Assembly (NCBI GenBank): GCA_000442125.1
Contig: KE546985.1
Coordinates: 186,001 to 250,000, forward strand
Source: Opeltia flavorubescens
Taxonomy: Eukaryota > Ascomycota > Lecanoromycetes > Teloschistales > Teloschistaceae
Direction of reading: 5' to 3'
DNA: 64,000 bases
In this document: in pieces, positions 33,451 to 43,960 of the stretch
Numbering within the stretch: the stretch's first letter is position 1
Layout: each line of letters opens with the position of its first letter
The notes under the pieces: generated by a model
The model's input: the letters and a program-made list of their open reading frames with translations, nothing else
Database searches by the model: none
Told to the model about the DNA's origin: nothing
Program-made: the position numbers and the translations under genes

Positions 33451-33873
33451 ATGCCCTGGACGTTTGCGAAGGTAACGCAAAGAGCGAGGATAAATACGGA
33501 AAGTCTTAGCCAGGTAAATAAATTCGCCATATTACAACTGGTTGTGCGAAATATTAGGAGGAATCATAGCAAGTTACATCAGGCTACTTACACTTCACAA
33601 AAAACGTGTGGAATGATTCATTCGGTATACGAAAATGGTGTGTTAAACGAATATAGTATATGCATTGATTCTATTCCTCGAAGAAATTTTCTCTACGGAA
33701 AGCAAGCATTGGAGCAGAAACGCGCTCAACCATTGTCAAAATACATCGAAGAAACGCATCGCATCCTTTTTCTAAGGCTATATAAGAATTGGGTTGGATT
33801 AAGTCGAGAAAGAATTGAGCTGAAGGAAAATTGCCGGTATCATATAACTCTTGAAATAGGTTTGATACACTAA
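33451..33873 (+). CDS. Uncertain ORF, ~140 aa, unknown
   Basis: A plus-strand frame with ATG at 33451 runs 140 codons to 33873 without a stop, in mildly AT-rich DNA. Composition is protein-like (RRNFLYGKQALEQKR, NWVGLSRERIELKENC). An antisense ORF of 102 codons (33979-33671) with hydrophobic stretches overlaps its 3' half. No motif, intron or homology that I know supports either. It could be a chance ORF. Confidence 0.3.
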   Translation: MPWTFAKVTQRARINTESLSQVNKFAILQLVVRNIRRNHSKLHQATYTSQKTCGMIHSVYENGVLNEYSICIDSIPRRNFLYGKQALEQKRAQPLSKYIEETHRILFLRLYKNWVGLSRERIELKENCRYHITLEIGLIH

Positions 33874-34033
33874 GGTGAAAGAGCATAAAGATGCGGTGAA
33901 GGCAGTGTAAGATACAATCGTAGCCCAGTACAAATAACGCAGAGGCAAAAGCAAACCAAGCGAAAAACATACTCTCCAACTCCTATATCACTACCGCTCT
34001 GTGCCGTTCCTAGAGACCATGGTACCCACTGCT

Positions 34034-34766
34034 TTAGCGAAATGGACATCCGCGGAGGTCCATCCCGTGAGGAGCATAGCATGGCGGAGGTCCATTGCGG
34101 GAGCCTTGTGGACGTCCCGGTCCACGGCGAATCATCGCTTGCTCGTCATTCGCTGCGCCATCGGCTGACCACCAATTATCGATCGAGCTGTGAATCGATT
34201 GTGGCACGGACCGTAGATTGTTGAACATGCTTCGCAACGGCGACATAATCACATCGTTCATAGTCAAAAGGTAGTAGAGTCCGCCGAGAACACAGCTGGA
34301 CGCGATAGCGAACCCGCTTGTTTGTAGCGGACGTGACTTGATGCAATCGAGCACCGATATGAGCCGTGAGACGTTTCCGCTGTTCAACCTGAGTGTCGAC
34401 GACGAGGTGTTAGTGGCGGTCTCCGGTTCTGCATTCTGGCAAAGATACAGAGATGGGAGGTAAATTGACTCACAAGCCATTAGGGGTACGGAACTGAGCG
34501 CAGAATTGTTGAGCACATCTAGTCCCTGGACCACCCGACTGCGCTGGCAGTACGCAAGCCTCCTTCAGTGCTTGGTATTGCTGGCTATTGAGAGATGGCC
34601 GAGGGTCGCACCCAAAAGGGGAAGACGTGCAAATGAGCGGTAAAGTTTGACCGGCGGTACTCGACATTGTAGGAAAAGACGGTCGGGACTGCCATAGCGC
34701 GTCAAGCTTTTGGGTGAGGACGGACCAGACTTGATCGTAGGTGGCCATTATATCTGAGTAACGCAT
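34034..34766 (-). CDS. Two-exon orphan protein, 215 aa, intact
   Basis: Exon 1 (34766-34474) starts MRYSDIMATYDQVWSVL and contains CTSSPFGCDPRPS and CAQQFCAQFRTPNG. An 85-nt intron (34473-34389) has donor GTGAGT, a consensus branch point CACTAAC and acceptor CACTCAG. Exon 2 (34388-34034) stays in frame: SGNVSRLISVLDCIKS, a mildly hydrophobic stretch (FAIASSCVLGGLYYLL), then an Arg/Gly/Pro-rich tail with RRGPGRPQGSR, which loosely resembles an AT-hook core. No premature stop. The well-formed intron and frame continuity make this one of the best gene models here. I do not recognise the family; a cysteine-bearing N-terminal region plus basic tail would fit a DNA-associated protein, but that is speculation. 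Upstream minus-strand sequence (34803-35210) might hold another exon. Confidence 0.65.
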
Positions 34767-35461
34767 GGTCAGCGCGACGGTCTTGAGCTGGATCAAAGGA
34801 ATGTGAGAAGCTTACGGGATGCAGGCCGGATAACAAGTGATAATAGGGGTCACAGATTGTGTGGCAGCACGAGTTGGAAGGGAGAATTCGTTGCCTACCT
34901 GAGGTTGGATAGACCAGATAAAGGAAGATTTGGCAGTAGCAGAAGGTTGAATTGTATTTTGATGACGTTGGTTGAGATACTAGTCCTGTCGAAGGGGGCA
35001 GACCGTCGCCTGATATACTGTAACTATCTCTTATGTCGAACGACCTGCCAAACCCTTTTGCTTATGTTCCGAGCTACCTCTGAGAATCAAACCATGAGCA
35101 GATACACGAACGGTGGCGATCGCTGGTCTGGGAAATCTAGCTCGGTCGACTTGCTTCATCTCCTTTGTCAATGCTCAGAGCTTGAAGCATTGTCTCTCTC
35201 GTTAGTGTAGTTTACCGTTCTGACGAAACGAACAGGACCAGCGTAGCAGGTCTCGAATCTCAAGTATTTATAGACAGCCGAGACAGAAGATAGCGTGTTG
35301 GGAAGGTGTCCAGAGAGTCCTTGGAGCGTGGTCTCCCACTATAATAGATGATCGACCGATTGCAATAAATTATGACTGTGTAGTAGACGGTAAAAGAACT
35401 GCATAGCTAATCGATAGACCGGCCTCAAATGGCGAAGGCTGCGTACTGCTGTCAGTGGTTG
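34767..35461. other. No confident gene
   Basis: A plus ORF of 135 codons (34803-35210) has poor composition. The opposite strand in the same place reads partly like protein (SFDIRDSYSISGDGLPPS) with stops and may be an upstream exon or relic. From 35210 to 35461 nothing is open. Confidence 0.25.
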
Positions 35462-35870
35462 TCATTGTGAGGGAGGACAGCGATAGGTCTGGGATTGCCA
35501 CAATGTCAATGTCTCAAGCCATTCCCATTCACCAGCCCAGACGATCCGGGTACAGCCTAGACTGTAGATAGATCCGTCTGTAAATCAAATATAGCTCCTG
35601 TTAAGCTCAACGCAATCGGTACACACCATCAGCGTTGCTCTCGTCGACAGGAGGCCAAAGGCTAACCTGAGATCCATATGTCAGTGATTTCTTTCCGATG
35701 AAACCAATCTTGGAGGGCCCTCATCCGGCCCACACTTCCAAGAATATTTGAGATGTTGTATTAGACCGACGGATAGATACAGAAGACTTGTGTCAGGTCA
35801 GATTGGTAGTGGTGGCAATGCTTTCGTTGAGGTAGACCCGAGATGTAGATTGCTAAGTCCTAGCTACAGC
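35462..35870 (-). pseudogene. Decayed two-exon gene, unknown, Trp-rich C-terminus
   Basis: One minus-strand frame reads SRVYLNESIATTTNL, then SVSIRRSNTTSQIFLEVWAG, FIGKKSLTYGSQVSLWPP and VDESNAD, crossing two TGA codons. A 49-nt intron (35626-35578; GTGTGT, GCTTAAC, TTTACAG) joins it in phase to GSIYSLGCTRIVWAGEWEWL and a stop at 35462. The clean intron and frame persistence show real ancestry as a gene. If the acceptor-like CACAAG at 35787 is used, the first TGA would fall in an intron and only one stop would remain. The 5' end is not located. The Trp-rich tail is distinctive but I cannot place the family. Confidence 0.5.
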
Positions 35871-36554
35871 TAAAAGTGCTAAGTACCAAGTCGCTCGGCA
35901 GCACCTTCCCACGAGAACGAGATGACCGATAAGGCTGAGACATAGGCCTAATATGGTTAGGCTGCCAGGGCTCCCCTCTTGGCGTTTTCCTCCAACTTTA
36001 CTTGAATCAATGTTTGATTGACAGATACCAACATCTCTACGTCAAGTCTCAATACCTCAGACAGGCCCAGGCCATATTCCTCACTTCTTCTTGTAGGTGC
36101 ATCTCCCCGAAAGAACAATCGTCCTTGGTACGCCACCTGCAGCGACAAGATCAAAGACTGGATTTTGTCTCACGGCATGCCATCAGACTGCCTGGTTCAT
36201 GAGAACCCTCTTACCGCTGCCCACGCCTTTCTTACAACACCCATTCAATTCCCGCCATCATGCAATTTCCATCACTTAGAACCAGACCAAGCCATCTCTC
36301 CAAGCGCGCTTTGCTTGGTCGCTCATGACCTTGTAAGCCTTAGTCCTCCTATTCCTGCTCTAGAAACCTGCTGATCTCTTGCACTAGAGAGTTGTCTCGT
36401 CCTTTCTCTGTTCTACACATACCAATCTCACGAATAAGCATCGGCCATCAAAGAGCTAGAGCCATTTTGCCTCCTTCACAGCACTCAACGACCTGCTTCG
36501 TCTACTACACTGCACAAACGCTTGAACGGATCGTATCCTGATCGCGGCCCAACA
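35871..36554. other. Uncertain ORF and leader region
   Basis: A plus ORF of 118 codons from ATG at 36018 (MTDTNISTSSLNTSDRP...) ends at 36374. It is Pro/Ser-rich, overlaps three other ORFs and has no motif; it could be real but I give it little weight. From 36380 to 36554 is CT-rich sequence that probably serves as leader for the gene starting at 36555. Confidence 0.25.
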
Positions 36555-37208
36555 ATGGATGCAGAACCACAACCACAGCCACAAGTACCGTCATGGGTGT
36601 TCACCGGCGGAGATCCTCGACAAGAAGGAGAATCATTCAAGCAGTGTGGTGATCGTTTGTGGCAAGGAGGTGTATAGAGAACAGAACAAGAGAGGATCCG
36701 GTATCTCAGGTTTGCCTTAAGGATCGTGTATTATTGGGATCATGAGTTCGAGTCAACGAAAGATGCCGAGCTATCGGAGTCTCAGGGAATTCTCAAAAGA
36801 TTAGTCTGGGTAAGCCTTCACACATTTTGGATGGGGGGCTCGTTTTCCGTTGAGCTGATATCTTCTAGGAAGCTTATCTGAACATCAAACACAGTACGGA
36901 AGATCTGGATATTGAGGACCCTAAGGAAGAACTTTGGCAACAACAGCCGCCCAATCCCTTCTTTAGGAAGGTCCAGGTGCTGTCGCTGTTATCGTTGGCG
37001 GATTGGTGATGGCTATAGCAGTGATCCTTTCCGGATCCTTGGAGGAACCGGAAACGGAGCTGGTACTGGACACTGGGTATGGCGACCTCTTCCGCAATCT
37101 CAACATCACTGGATATCCCTGAATCAACCACACGTTTGGACCTTGAAAACGGCGTGGGGAATGAGGGGGGCGGGGCCAGGGTGTATGGGATGCAATAACC
37201 GGGCTTGA
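36555..37208 (+). pseudogene. Decayed two-exon gene of unknown family
   Basis: Exon 1 (36555-36809) starts MDAEPQPQPQVPSWVFTGG; after 40 codons there is one TAG, then the frame continues QERIRYLRFALRIVYYWD and ESQGILKRLVW. A 59-nt intron (36810-36868) has donor GTAAGC, CTGAT branch and TTCTAG. Exon 2 stays in phase: EAYLNIKHSTEDLDIED, WQQQPPNPFFRK and VLSLLSLADW, then a TGA at 37007. At that point another frame takes over (YSSDPFRILGGTGNGAG) to 37208. So one nonsense codon and one frame change break an otherwise well-preserved gene. Antisense ORF 37131-36874 is a shadow. Family not recognised; no membrane or signal segment. Confidence 0.6.
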
Positions 37209-38355
37209 AGCCGAGAAGGTATCAATTTCAATGAACTTGCTGTTACAGGTTGGAATTATTGGGTTGCGAATAGGAAGCCTTGAGTCACTTGTCGCAATGT
37301 TTATTTGACCTCAATCGTACCACATGCTGGTTTTTCTTCCAGATATTGCTATTCTTTGAACTATAGAGACCAAACAACGTACAGTGTTCACGGGATACAG
37401 AATGGGGTTACGGCTCACTCGATTGCCTCACGAGAATTTCGTCGGAGTACTTTGAGCAAGACTGACATTGCTTACTCTACATTTTCGTTCAACAACCGCG
37501 AAATTACTTATGCTATATTCCTTAGTCTCCGAATATCAATTCCAAGTTCTCTCTATCGCCTATTCCGCTTAAATTCGACTGCCTGGCTCCTATTGTTAAC
37601 GCGTTTCCTCGGGTCACCTAAGAAAGCCGCTTCTCTTTTCGCCTAGAGGTATCCTCACATCATGTATTCACTACGTGGTTCGGATTCTCCATAGAGACCA
37701 AGGATTAATAGGGGCCATCGTCGAGCGCTCTCATGTATCCATCGCGGCCGTTGAGTACATGGGAAGTGCTGTGCCTTGAGAGACACTCGTTGTATTCAAA
37801 GGCTCAGCACTTAGGTCGGAAGAGTAAGGCAGAGGAGAATACAAAGGGCGGAGGCGGGAAAGAAAGCAAGGTCCCAAATGAAGGGAGAAAGATTGCATGG
37901 TGTTAGAGGAGACGGTGAAAATTATAGCTTGGATTGTTAATGGCTCTGCCCTCCTACTTGCAAGCTGATAAGTATAGTATTACGCCTATGAGTACCAATT
38001 CCCAATTCGCTTCCATACCCTAGGCCCTTGAGCTCAAAGATCTTTCAAATCCCACCCATTGTATCCTTGGAGAAGACACTTGACATCTATTACGGCTGCT
38101 TAAAGATCTCTTAAGGCCTAAAGAAGAAAAGCAACTTCTATTACGGTTTCCTCGAGCCTCTCGAATCTCATTAATCAAGTTCTATACCGAATAATTGCAT
38201 TATTCTTTGAGGCTTCCGACTAAGTATCCTAAGTATTTACTTGACCCTCGAGTATAATCCTGTCTTTACCTAGCAAGCGAGCTGCCGACTATTGCTTAAA
38301 GAATTTGCTCCTTTTAAAATTCAGCCATATCTACTTCAAGTTCTTTCTTTATCCG
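37209..38355. other. No confident gene
   Basis: The 113-codon plus ORF at 37305-37646 lacks an early ATG and reads as Ser/Leu-rich chance sequence. A 58-codon ORF starting with ATG at 37733 is Lys/Gly-rich (NTKGGGGKESK) and unconvincing. The remainder to 38355 is stop-rich with moderately raised AT. Confidence 0.3.
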
Positions 38356-38673
38356 CTAGCACTCCTCGAAAAGCCTAACGCTACGCTTCTTTAAAAGCTC
38401 ACTGTCGCGTGCCAATTTGGCTAAGATATTCTCCCAGTAATCGCATTTGGCGGTCATTTCATCCACCTGATTGGAATGCCACGCACGACGGTGGGGCAGT
38501 ATAGTTAGGACGACGATCGGATACAAATTAGGTAGACGTCCTAAAGGGGATTGATCCGTCTCAAAAGCCATATATCGGGAACCAACTGGATTATATTCGG
38601 GAAGTCGCATCTCGCAGCAAGCACATTGGCCAGTAACAGGATCTCGGCTCCAATTTTGGGAGCCGTAGGATTC
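38356..38673 (-). pseudogene. C-terminal exon of an unknown protein (partial)
   Basis: A minus-strand frame is open for 105 codons before its stop, with acceptor-like CCCGTAG and GACTAAG just upstream. It reads NWSRDPVTGQCACCEMRLP, RYMAFETDQSPLGRLP and, near the end, a charged helix (ENILAKLARDSELLKKR). The CACC cluster could bind metal. An ATG inside (38610) is too far in to be the natural start. A competing frame (TAPKIGAEILLLANVLAAR) covers the upstream half. No upstream exon is clear, so this may be a relic. Family unknown. Confidence 0.4.
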
Positions 38674-39428
38674 TTAGTCCTACGGGTTGAGGAAAAAAAG
38701 TTTGATTTATTGCAAATTTACTCAATCTCATGGCAAGACATCAATCCCTTTTGCTGGTACCGTGTCATGAAAATCTAATCGGGTAACATAGCTTTAGACT
38801 TTAAAGGGTTAGCTTCTTGAATCCCTGTCGACTCGATCAGATCCCGAGATCCTTAATCTTCTCTTCTTTTCATCACCAAAGAACAGCGACTTCCACGTCG
38901 GGCGCACGTGGAGTAGATTTGCGTGCGCAATTGCTCTCGACATCGAAAAGCTGGGCTTTGAAATATCGGCAAGCTCAAGCTTAAGCTAAATGAATCTAAG
39001 CAAAGTCTTTTTTCGGATATTCCCGAGAAGCCTTCACGTCTTTCAATCTTCCCGGCTTTCGGGCCGTCTATCCGTCAATCTAGATCACCCAACAGATGAT
39101 GGATAAGAGTCACAGTGTCATCCGTGTCTTAGCGAGTAGAGTCCATTGGATCCACTCCTCGTGCCAATTGAAGTCTTCGTTCCTGATCAGAAACATGGAC
39201 TTTAGTATGAAGACGATGGATCTGGAATTGGTAAATTTATCTTATATTACTCCTTTCATCCCCTTTTTCGCCCCCCAAACTATCATATCCTATTCCTATT
39301 GCTCACGTCAATCTTCTCTTTCTTACCTTAATTGCTTGTTCCTCGTCTTGATCTTCAGCTCTTTACGGTTTCATTTTCTTACGTCTATTCTTTAATCCCG
39401 ACGTTTCTCCAACAATCCTACCAGAATC
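38674..39428. other. Promoter and leader region of the Zn2Cys6 gene
   Basis: No gene seen on either strand: the ORF at 39096-39395 is a translated pyrimidine-rich leader. From about 39240 to 39428 there are long C/T-rich stretches (TTTCATCCCCTTTTTCGCCC) typical of fungal upstream leaders, ending in the ATG at 39429. A CACGTC/GCACGTGG motif near 38897-38911 could be a bHLH-type site. Confidence 0.4.
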
Positions 39429-40413
39429 ATGGACAACTATCTCGGTTTCAGGCCTTGTGCGGCCCCAGACCTGCATGAATACTCGGAAGTTCCGGCTGTA
39501 GGTCAATCTCGTCTGTTGAACGACTCCCACCACAGCTACTTTGGACAGCCTGAAACATCGGCTGGCCTTCCGCAATCTGAGCCAGTCTTTTTACCATCTT
39601 ACTACCACGCAAAAAACGTCTCTAAACCATCATGCTCGACTATACGTTCGTCGCCTCCGTCGAAGAACTCCTTTACGGCTCTGCTTCCCAATTATTCGCG
39701 TCTCTCTCCCAAGCCCAGCCCTTCACTGCCCCGTTTCAAGGCGCGTCAACCAACATTCCCATTACAGCTCAAATCTCCAAAGCAACGCCGACCAAGAAAG
39801 CCTGTTGTGAGTCCGAGCATTCCGCCGGCTGACTTCTCTTGGACAGGTGCTAATAGACTTATTTAAGTGCGGCCCTTGTCGTAAAGCACATCGACGATGC
39901 GACAGTAATCCAGGCGAGGCATGCAAGGCTTGCGCTCGCAGAGGCATCGAATGCTGGCGAGAGGACGCGGTGAGATCCTATCCTTTGGTACTTGACTCCA
40001 ATTGCGCAATCTCGTCTGCTGATACGGCCTCTTTTAGCCATACGATTCAGCTGAAGCGACCGACCCGTTGATTCCTGCTCCTAATGCAAGCAACAGACGA
40101 AGAGCTCGGGTAATCAAAGAAGATAAGGAGGCCTTGAATGGAACACGGACTTCTCGACACAGTGGACCTAGTCTAAAGAAGCGAAAATGTCGTGCTCAAT
40201 TCAGTAAGGAGTAATACTTACACACGGTCCTGCATTGCTAATCGTTCACTGTCAGCCCCAACAGGTTCAGCCACGTCGATTGAAATGCCAGGCAATGACC
40301 AAGAGCAGGACCAAGTCCCAGAGAGTGACGAAAACGACGACGACGACGACGATGACCCTATGCTCGTTACAGAATGGTCAAACGGACTAGATGAGTACCC
40401 ACAGGGGATCTGA
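39429..40413 (+). CDS. Zn(II)2Cys6 DNA-binding protein, 274 aa, four exons
   Basis: Exons 39429-39806, 39847-39969, 40038-40203 and 40256-40413 join in phase into 274 codons plus stop. Introns are 40 nt (GTGAGT, GCTGAC, GACAG), 68 nt (GTGAGA, TTTTAG) and 52 nt (GTAAGG, TGCTAAT, TGTCAG). Residues ~134-160 hold CGPCRKAHRRCDSNPGEAC and CARRGIEC: spacing C-x2-C-x6-C-x7-C-x2-C-x6-C, the fungal binuclear zinc cluster. The N-terminal 126 residues are Ser/Pro-rich and basic just before the cluster; after it comes a basic stretch (NRRRARVIKEDK, LKKRKC) and an acidic run (DENDDDDDDDP) that could activate transcription. The usual fungal_trans middle homology region is absent. Coding-like sequence in other frames persists ~200 bp past the stop, so a longer ancestral C-terminus may have been lost. 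Nuclear transcription factor; target unknown. Confidence 0.8.
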
Positions 40414-41788
40414 ACCGTGAGATGTTGGTCAATCAGAACTTGAAAAAAGGTTCTTCCAGAGTTTGGATCAAGACTGGGATGGGTGTATTATATCTGGTCG
40501 GCCCCGATCTCACATCAGCTGTTTGAAGTCGGTCGACTCGACCTAGCTATTCCTATCGCTTTTCGACGATTGCTAGAAAATTCGTTAACTGGTAAAGCGC
40601 TCTGTACGCTGTACGCTGTCTCCTCTGATGGGTGTTCCATGATTTTCTGATAGTCTCTTTTCATGAGTTGATGCCGCCAAACCCTAATTGCGTGACCTGC
40701 AGGAATAGGCGAAGGCATACTCCCGATCTGAATGTCTTAGGTAAATGTTTTGACCAACATGGCGAGTAATGGAGCAGTAGATGAAGGAGGTCAACCTAGA
40801 GTTCTTAGGGAGCTCTTCTCCTTCTTGTCTCCAAGCCCGATCTTAGTAGCAGAAGCTGCAAAATCTATAGCTCTAGCTTCTCTTTCACCCTCGATACCTA
40901 TCTTTTGTCGGATAGCTGTTCCAGTCTTACAAATTGCCGAAAACCCCAGTCAAGCACAAATAACAGGGCCGATAGGATATTATGAAGGGATACTTTCTGG
41001 AGTATTGATAACGGGGGAAATTGACTCCGGTTTCGTATCTATAAAGAAGGACGTCCAGAACCTCCAATAGTGCGATCAAGCATAGAGTTCTCTACCCGTA
41101 CATAAATCGTGGAACCCTCTCGGCACTAGTACTCCGACGATTCTTCACTTTCAGCTGGTATCACACGTAACAGTTTCCTCGCAGCTCCCGAGTTCCAGGT
41201 TGAAGGCTTCTTAGTATAAATTTGCAAGGGTAAAAGAAAACTCTAATCGTAAACAAAGTCGATAGCAGGATTGTGATTCTTGCTCTCTTCAATCTCACGT
41301 TTACGATAGTGACTTTTCTTCCGTTCTCCCAAGAACCATGTCAACAACGACGATGCGCGATGGCGACTTCCCACCCAAAAACCACTCGCCAGCGAAGACG
41401 GGAAGTGCGGTAGCAGGAATCCGTAATGAACTTCTCACCGGTCCTGATTCCGAGGACTGTCTGTAGTCTCTACCAGAGTATTTGGCCACAAATATCACTT
41501 ATCGTTCATCTCCATTTACTGAATCAATCTATAACCAGCACTTCTCATGGAGATCCATTTTGATTACCATATAGCAACTGCGCTTCTTGGGTCAGGGGAG
41601 CTTTCGGTACGACAAGCATCATCTTTCTCCGCCCAGACTCTGAGGTTCAACAATCCGACAAGCCTTGCCCTTTCCTCTCCCTTATCCCGCCCACCTACTT
41701 GTGTTGCCCTCTCTCTTACTTATCCTCACTGTCCATTCTCATCTGTCGTTTGTTTCAGAGCAAAGGAGGGCTCTCCACTGGTATCCTA
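40414..41788. other. No confident gene; coding-like remnants
   Basis: Just after the Zn2Cys6 stop, shifting plus frames still read like protein (REMLVNQNLKKGSSRVW; LDLAIPIAFRRLLENS; ALCTLYAVSSDGCSM) to about 40640, perhaps lost C-terminal sequence. A plus ORF of 103 codons with ATG at 40759 (to 41070) is moderately convincing but its antisense is coding-like too. An ATG at 41339 opens a tidy 43-codon ORF (MRDGDFPPKNHSPAKTG). I do not assign any of these. Confidence 0.3.
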
Positions 41789-42204
41789 TTAGTGATGCGG
41801 AATACAGAGATAGTAACACTCGACATGCCTGAATAACAACGACGGAACCTGGAGGAGGGGACTATCGTCAGGAACACGATCCTCTCTCTCCACCTTGACC
41901 TCCACCTCGTCTTCCTCAGTCGACAATTTTAGCCTCTCCACCTCCAATCTCAACTGTTCTGTTCGATAGAGAAGCTGGTTGGCAAGCAGAGCCGTTTCCT
42001 ACCACACGCAAGATCAGCAGGTACTCGTTAATGATCTATTCAATACGTTAGATCATTGGTATTACTCACGTGGGTGCGTTCGATGAGCGCATCCACTACC
42101 GGAACCAATCTTCCCAACGCTTGAGAATTGTCGTCTAGCTGCGTACACAACCGGTTGACGCTGGCCGAAAGAACGGTTATCGCTGCGCTCAGGGAGTCAG
42201 ACAT
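41789..42204 (-). CDS. Small coiled-coil protein, 114 aa, two exons, intact
   Basis: Exon 1 (42204-42070) starts MSDSLSAAITVLSASVNRL and ends ALIERTH. A 71-nt intron (42069-41999) has donor GTGAGT and acceptor GTGGTAG, with CTGAT as a likely branch point. Exon 2 (41998-41789) continues ETALLANQLLYRTEQL, RLEVERLKLSTEEDEVE and ends in LLFRHVECYYLCIPHH. Leu/Ile/Val recur in heptads over residues ~5-70, predicting a two-part coiled coil, followed by an acidic stretch. Size and heptads are reminiscent of small kinetochore (DASH/Mis12-type) or tethering-complex subunits, but no diagnostic motif lets me name it. No stop or frame defect, in contrast to the ruined gene 0.3 kb away. Confidence 0.65.
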
Positions 42205-42491
42205 GATTGTATTTTTGCAAAGATATCAAAAGGTTATGAGCTGAGGGGTTTGAGAGGTGAAGATGTAAAGATCAACGGAGGGTGAATAATGAGGAGGGAA
42301 AAGATGGGAGAGAGAAGAGCATAAGCGATCGAGGACATAGCAAACAGAGCTGACACAACCCGCATGGAATGACCATGGTGCCGGGCTCACCGCCGCTGCA
42401 GGAAGCCGTATCGCAGACCCAGATCCCCGGCACAAGATCTGGAATCTTGAGATCAAAGTCTTCGTTCTGTGTCGCTTGACAAAGGCAGATA
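42205..42491. other. Upstream region of the coiled-coil gene
   Basis: Minus-strand ORF 42456-42226 is an AT/CT-rich leader translated by chance (ends YSPSVDLYIFTSQTP). No other feature seen; probably promoter and 5' leader. Confidence 0.3.
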
Positions 42492-43960
42492 TTACAATTT
42501 CAATCCGCTGACAGGTTTGAAGTCTGTACCGAGCCTAAATTGTACCATATGAAGCGGCGATCTCTTTCCTTCGGGTCTCTCGAAACCAAGTGTAAAACGA
42601 TCTATAGACGTTAACAGCAACACACGCTGTCGGCTGGCGTTGAAAATGACCGCCAGCTGGACAGCGTCAAAGAAACAGATCCTGACGACATCACATATAA
42701 TCTTAGGATCAGGTAATTCGATCCTAAAATGCAGTTTCCCGTCGTCCATCGCCAAACTTGGTCATGTACAGCTGCAGGTTACTCAACGGAGGAATAGCAC
42801 AAAACCACTTCCTGCACCATGTTTTTGTCTTGGAGCAGGATCAAGGTCTGGTCGCTGGACGATGCTTACAGTAATACAGAGGCGTATTTCCGTGCACTTA
42901 ATCATGGACTGAATCTCGCTCGAGGCGTGGAAGCTGTTGATTATTAGAGTTAGGTGGGTGTTCGTATACAACTCTCCGATCCTGTACGCCATCACGTACC
43001 AACTCGTGTCTTCGAGCGGAACGATATTCTCGGCGTCGTTTAGGACTGCGGTAGCGTTCTTGTACTAGGTCGTGCTGATAGATAAGTAGATCGCTGCGTT
43101 CGAGTGTGCTAGTGGACTTCTTTTAAGGGTTTCAAAGGTGAGCACGAGCAGCTGCAGGTGTTTGATCGACAGCCCAGAATCGCACTTGATGGCGAAACCA
43201 CTCCAGGATGCGTTCTCGGCCCTAAGTGAGAATTCGACCATAGTCAAGATATTTAATATAAATATAGCCTGTAACTAGGTTCTGCCTCAACTGTACATTA
43301 GAATTCACGAATTGGTTCAAGGATGGGTTTATGTCCTCCACTAGAGTCGGGATGGTGGACCAGCCTTCGGGCGTTCTCTCGTGCCCGAATATGTTTATGT
43401 TTATATTTTTCGTCGGCTTGTGGAAGTAAGTTGTACTTAGCTCTCTTATCTTAATTAGATCCTCCGTCGTATTCGGATCGAGATGTAAACCGTGAACTTG
43501 CTCGTGCTACTCTTAAAGAAGCAAGACTCTAGTTCTTAACTACTGCACCTTCCAGCCAGACCAGCAGCAAGAGGGCACAAGAAGAGAAAGAAAGGATGAC
43601 AAATACGGTCGAACTTGTATACTTATACAACTATATAAAGACCTCTGGCTGCGTCGAAGCTTTTATCGATGGTGTTTAGGGAGAGGGGTATCCCCTATAT
43701 GGACTCGTTCACGTGTACAGCCATTGCCGAGTTCATGAGCGGGTTGGGCTATAATGATCGCGTGGATAGACACGAGAGGAAGTTCATGCCCCTCTCTAGA
43801 TAGGAGAGCCCGTAGATGGTGGCCACACTCTAGACTATCGAGCCCGGTGATCGCGAGCTGCCCTATCAAGGCGAATAACACCGACGTTTAGAGCGCGTAC
43901 GACAACCACGTCGAAGAGCTGCAGTGTATCGAGCCCATATCTTTAATAATATAAAGGACG
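42492..43960 (-). pseudogene. Decayed multi-exon gene at island edge, unknown family
   Basis: The minus strand reads as a damaged gene starting near AT block C. First stretch (to ~43663): QLAITGLDSLECGHHLRAL, VSIHAIIIAQPAHELGN, with one early stop. Then, after an intron-like gap, NTTEDLIKIRELSTTYFHK, HERTPEGWSTIPTLVEDIN and LNQFVNSNVQ (43510-43310). After a probable intron ending TCTCACTTAG: ENASWSGFAIKCDSGLS, HLQLLVLTFETLKRSP, one TAG, then ENIVPLEDTSWYVMAYRIG, TLIINSFHASSEIQS, two stops, and LHFRIELPDPKIICDVV to a stop at 42492. The last three blocks keep one frame for ~750 bases. Family unknown. In 43668-43800 the plus strand also reads well (IPYMDSFTCTAIAEFMSG), so the assignment of the first exon is uncertain. 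Confidence 0.5.

Noticed and set aside
34470-34534. Unspliced reading of the two overlapping minus ORFs at 34.0-34.8 kb as separate genes
   Set aside because: A GTGAGT / CACTAAC / CACTCAG intron joins them in phase, so one gene is simpler.
41547-41792. 81-codon plus-strand ORF
   Set aside because: Ser/Pro/Leu-rich, overlaps the 3' end of the coiled-coil gene on the other strand, no motif or splice support.
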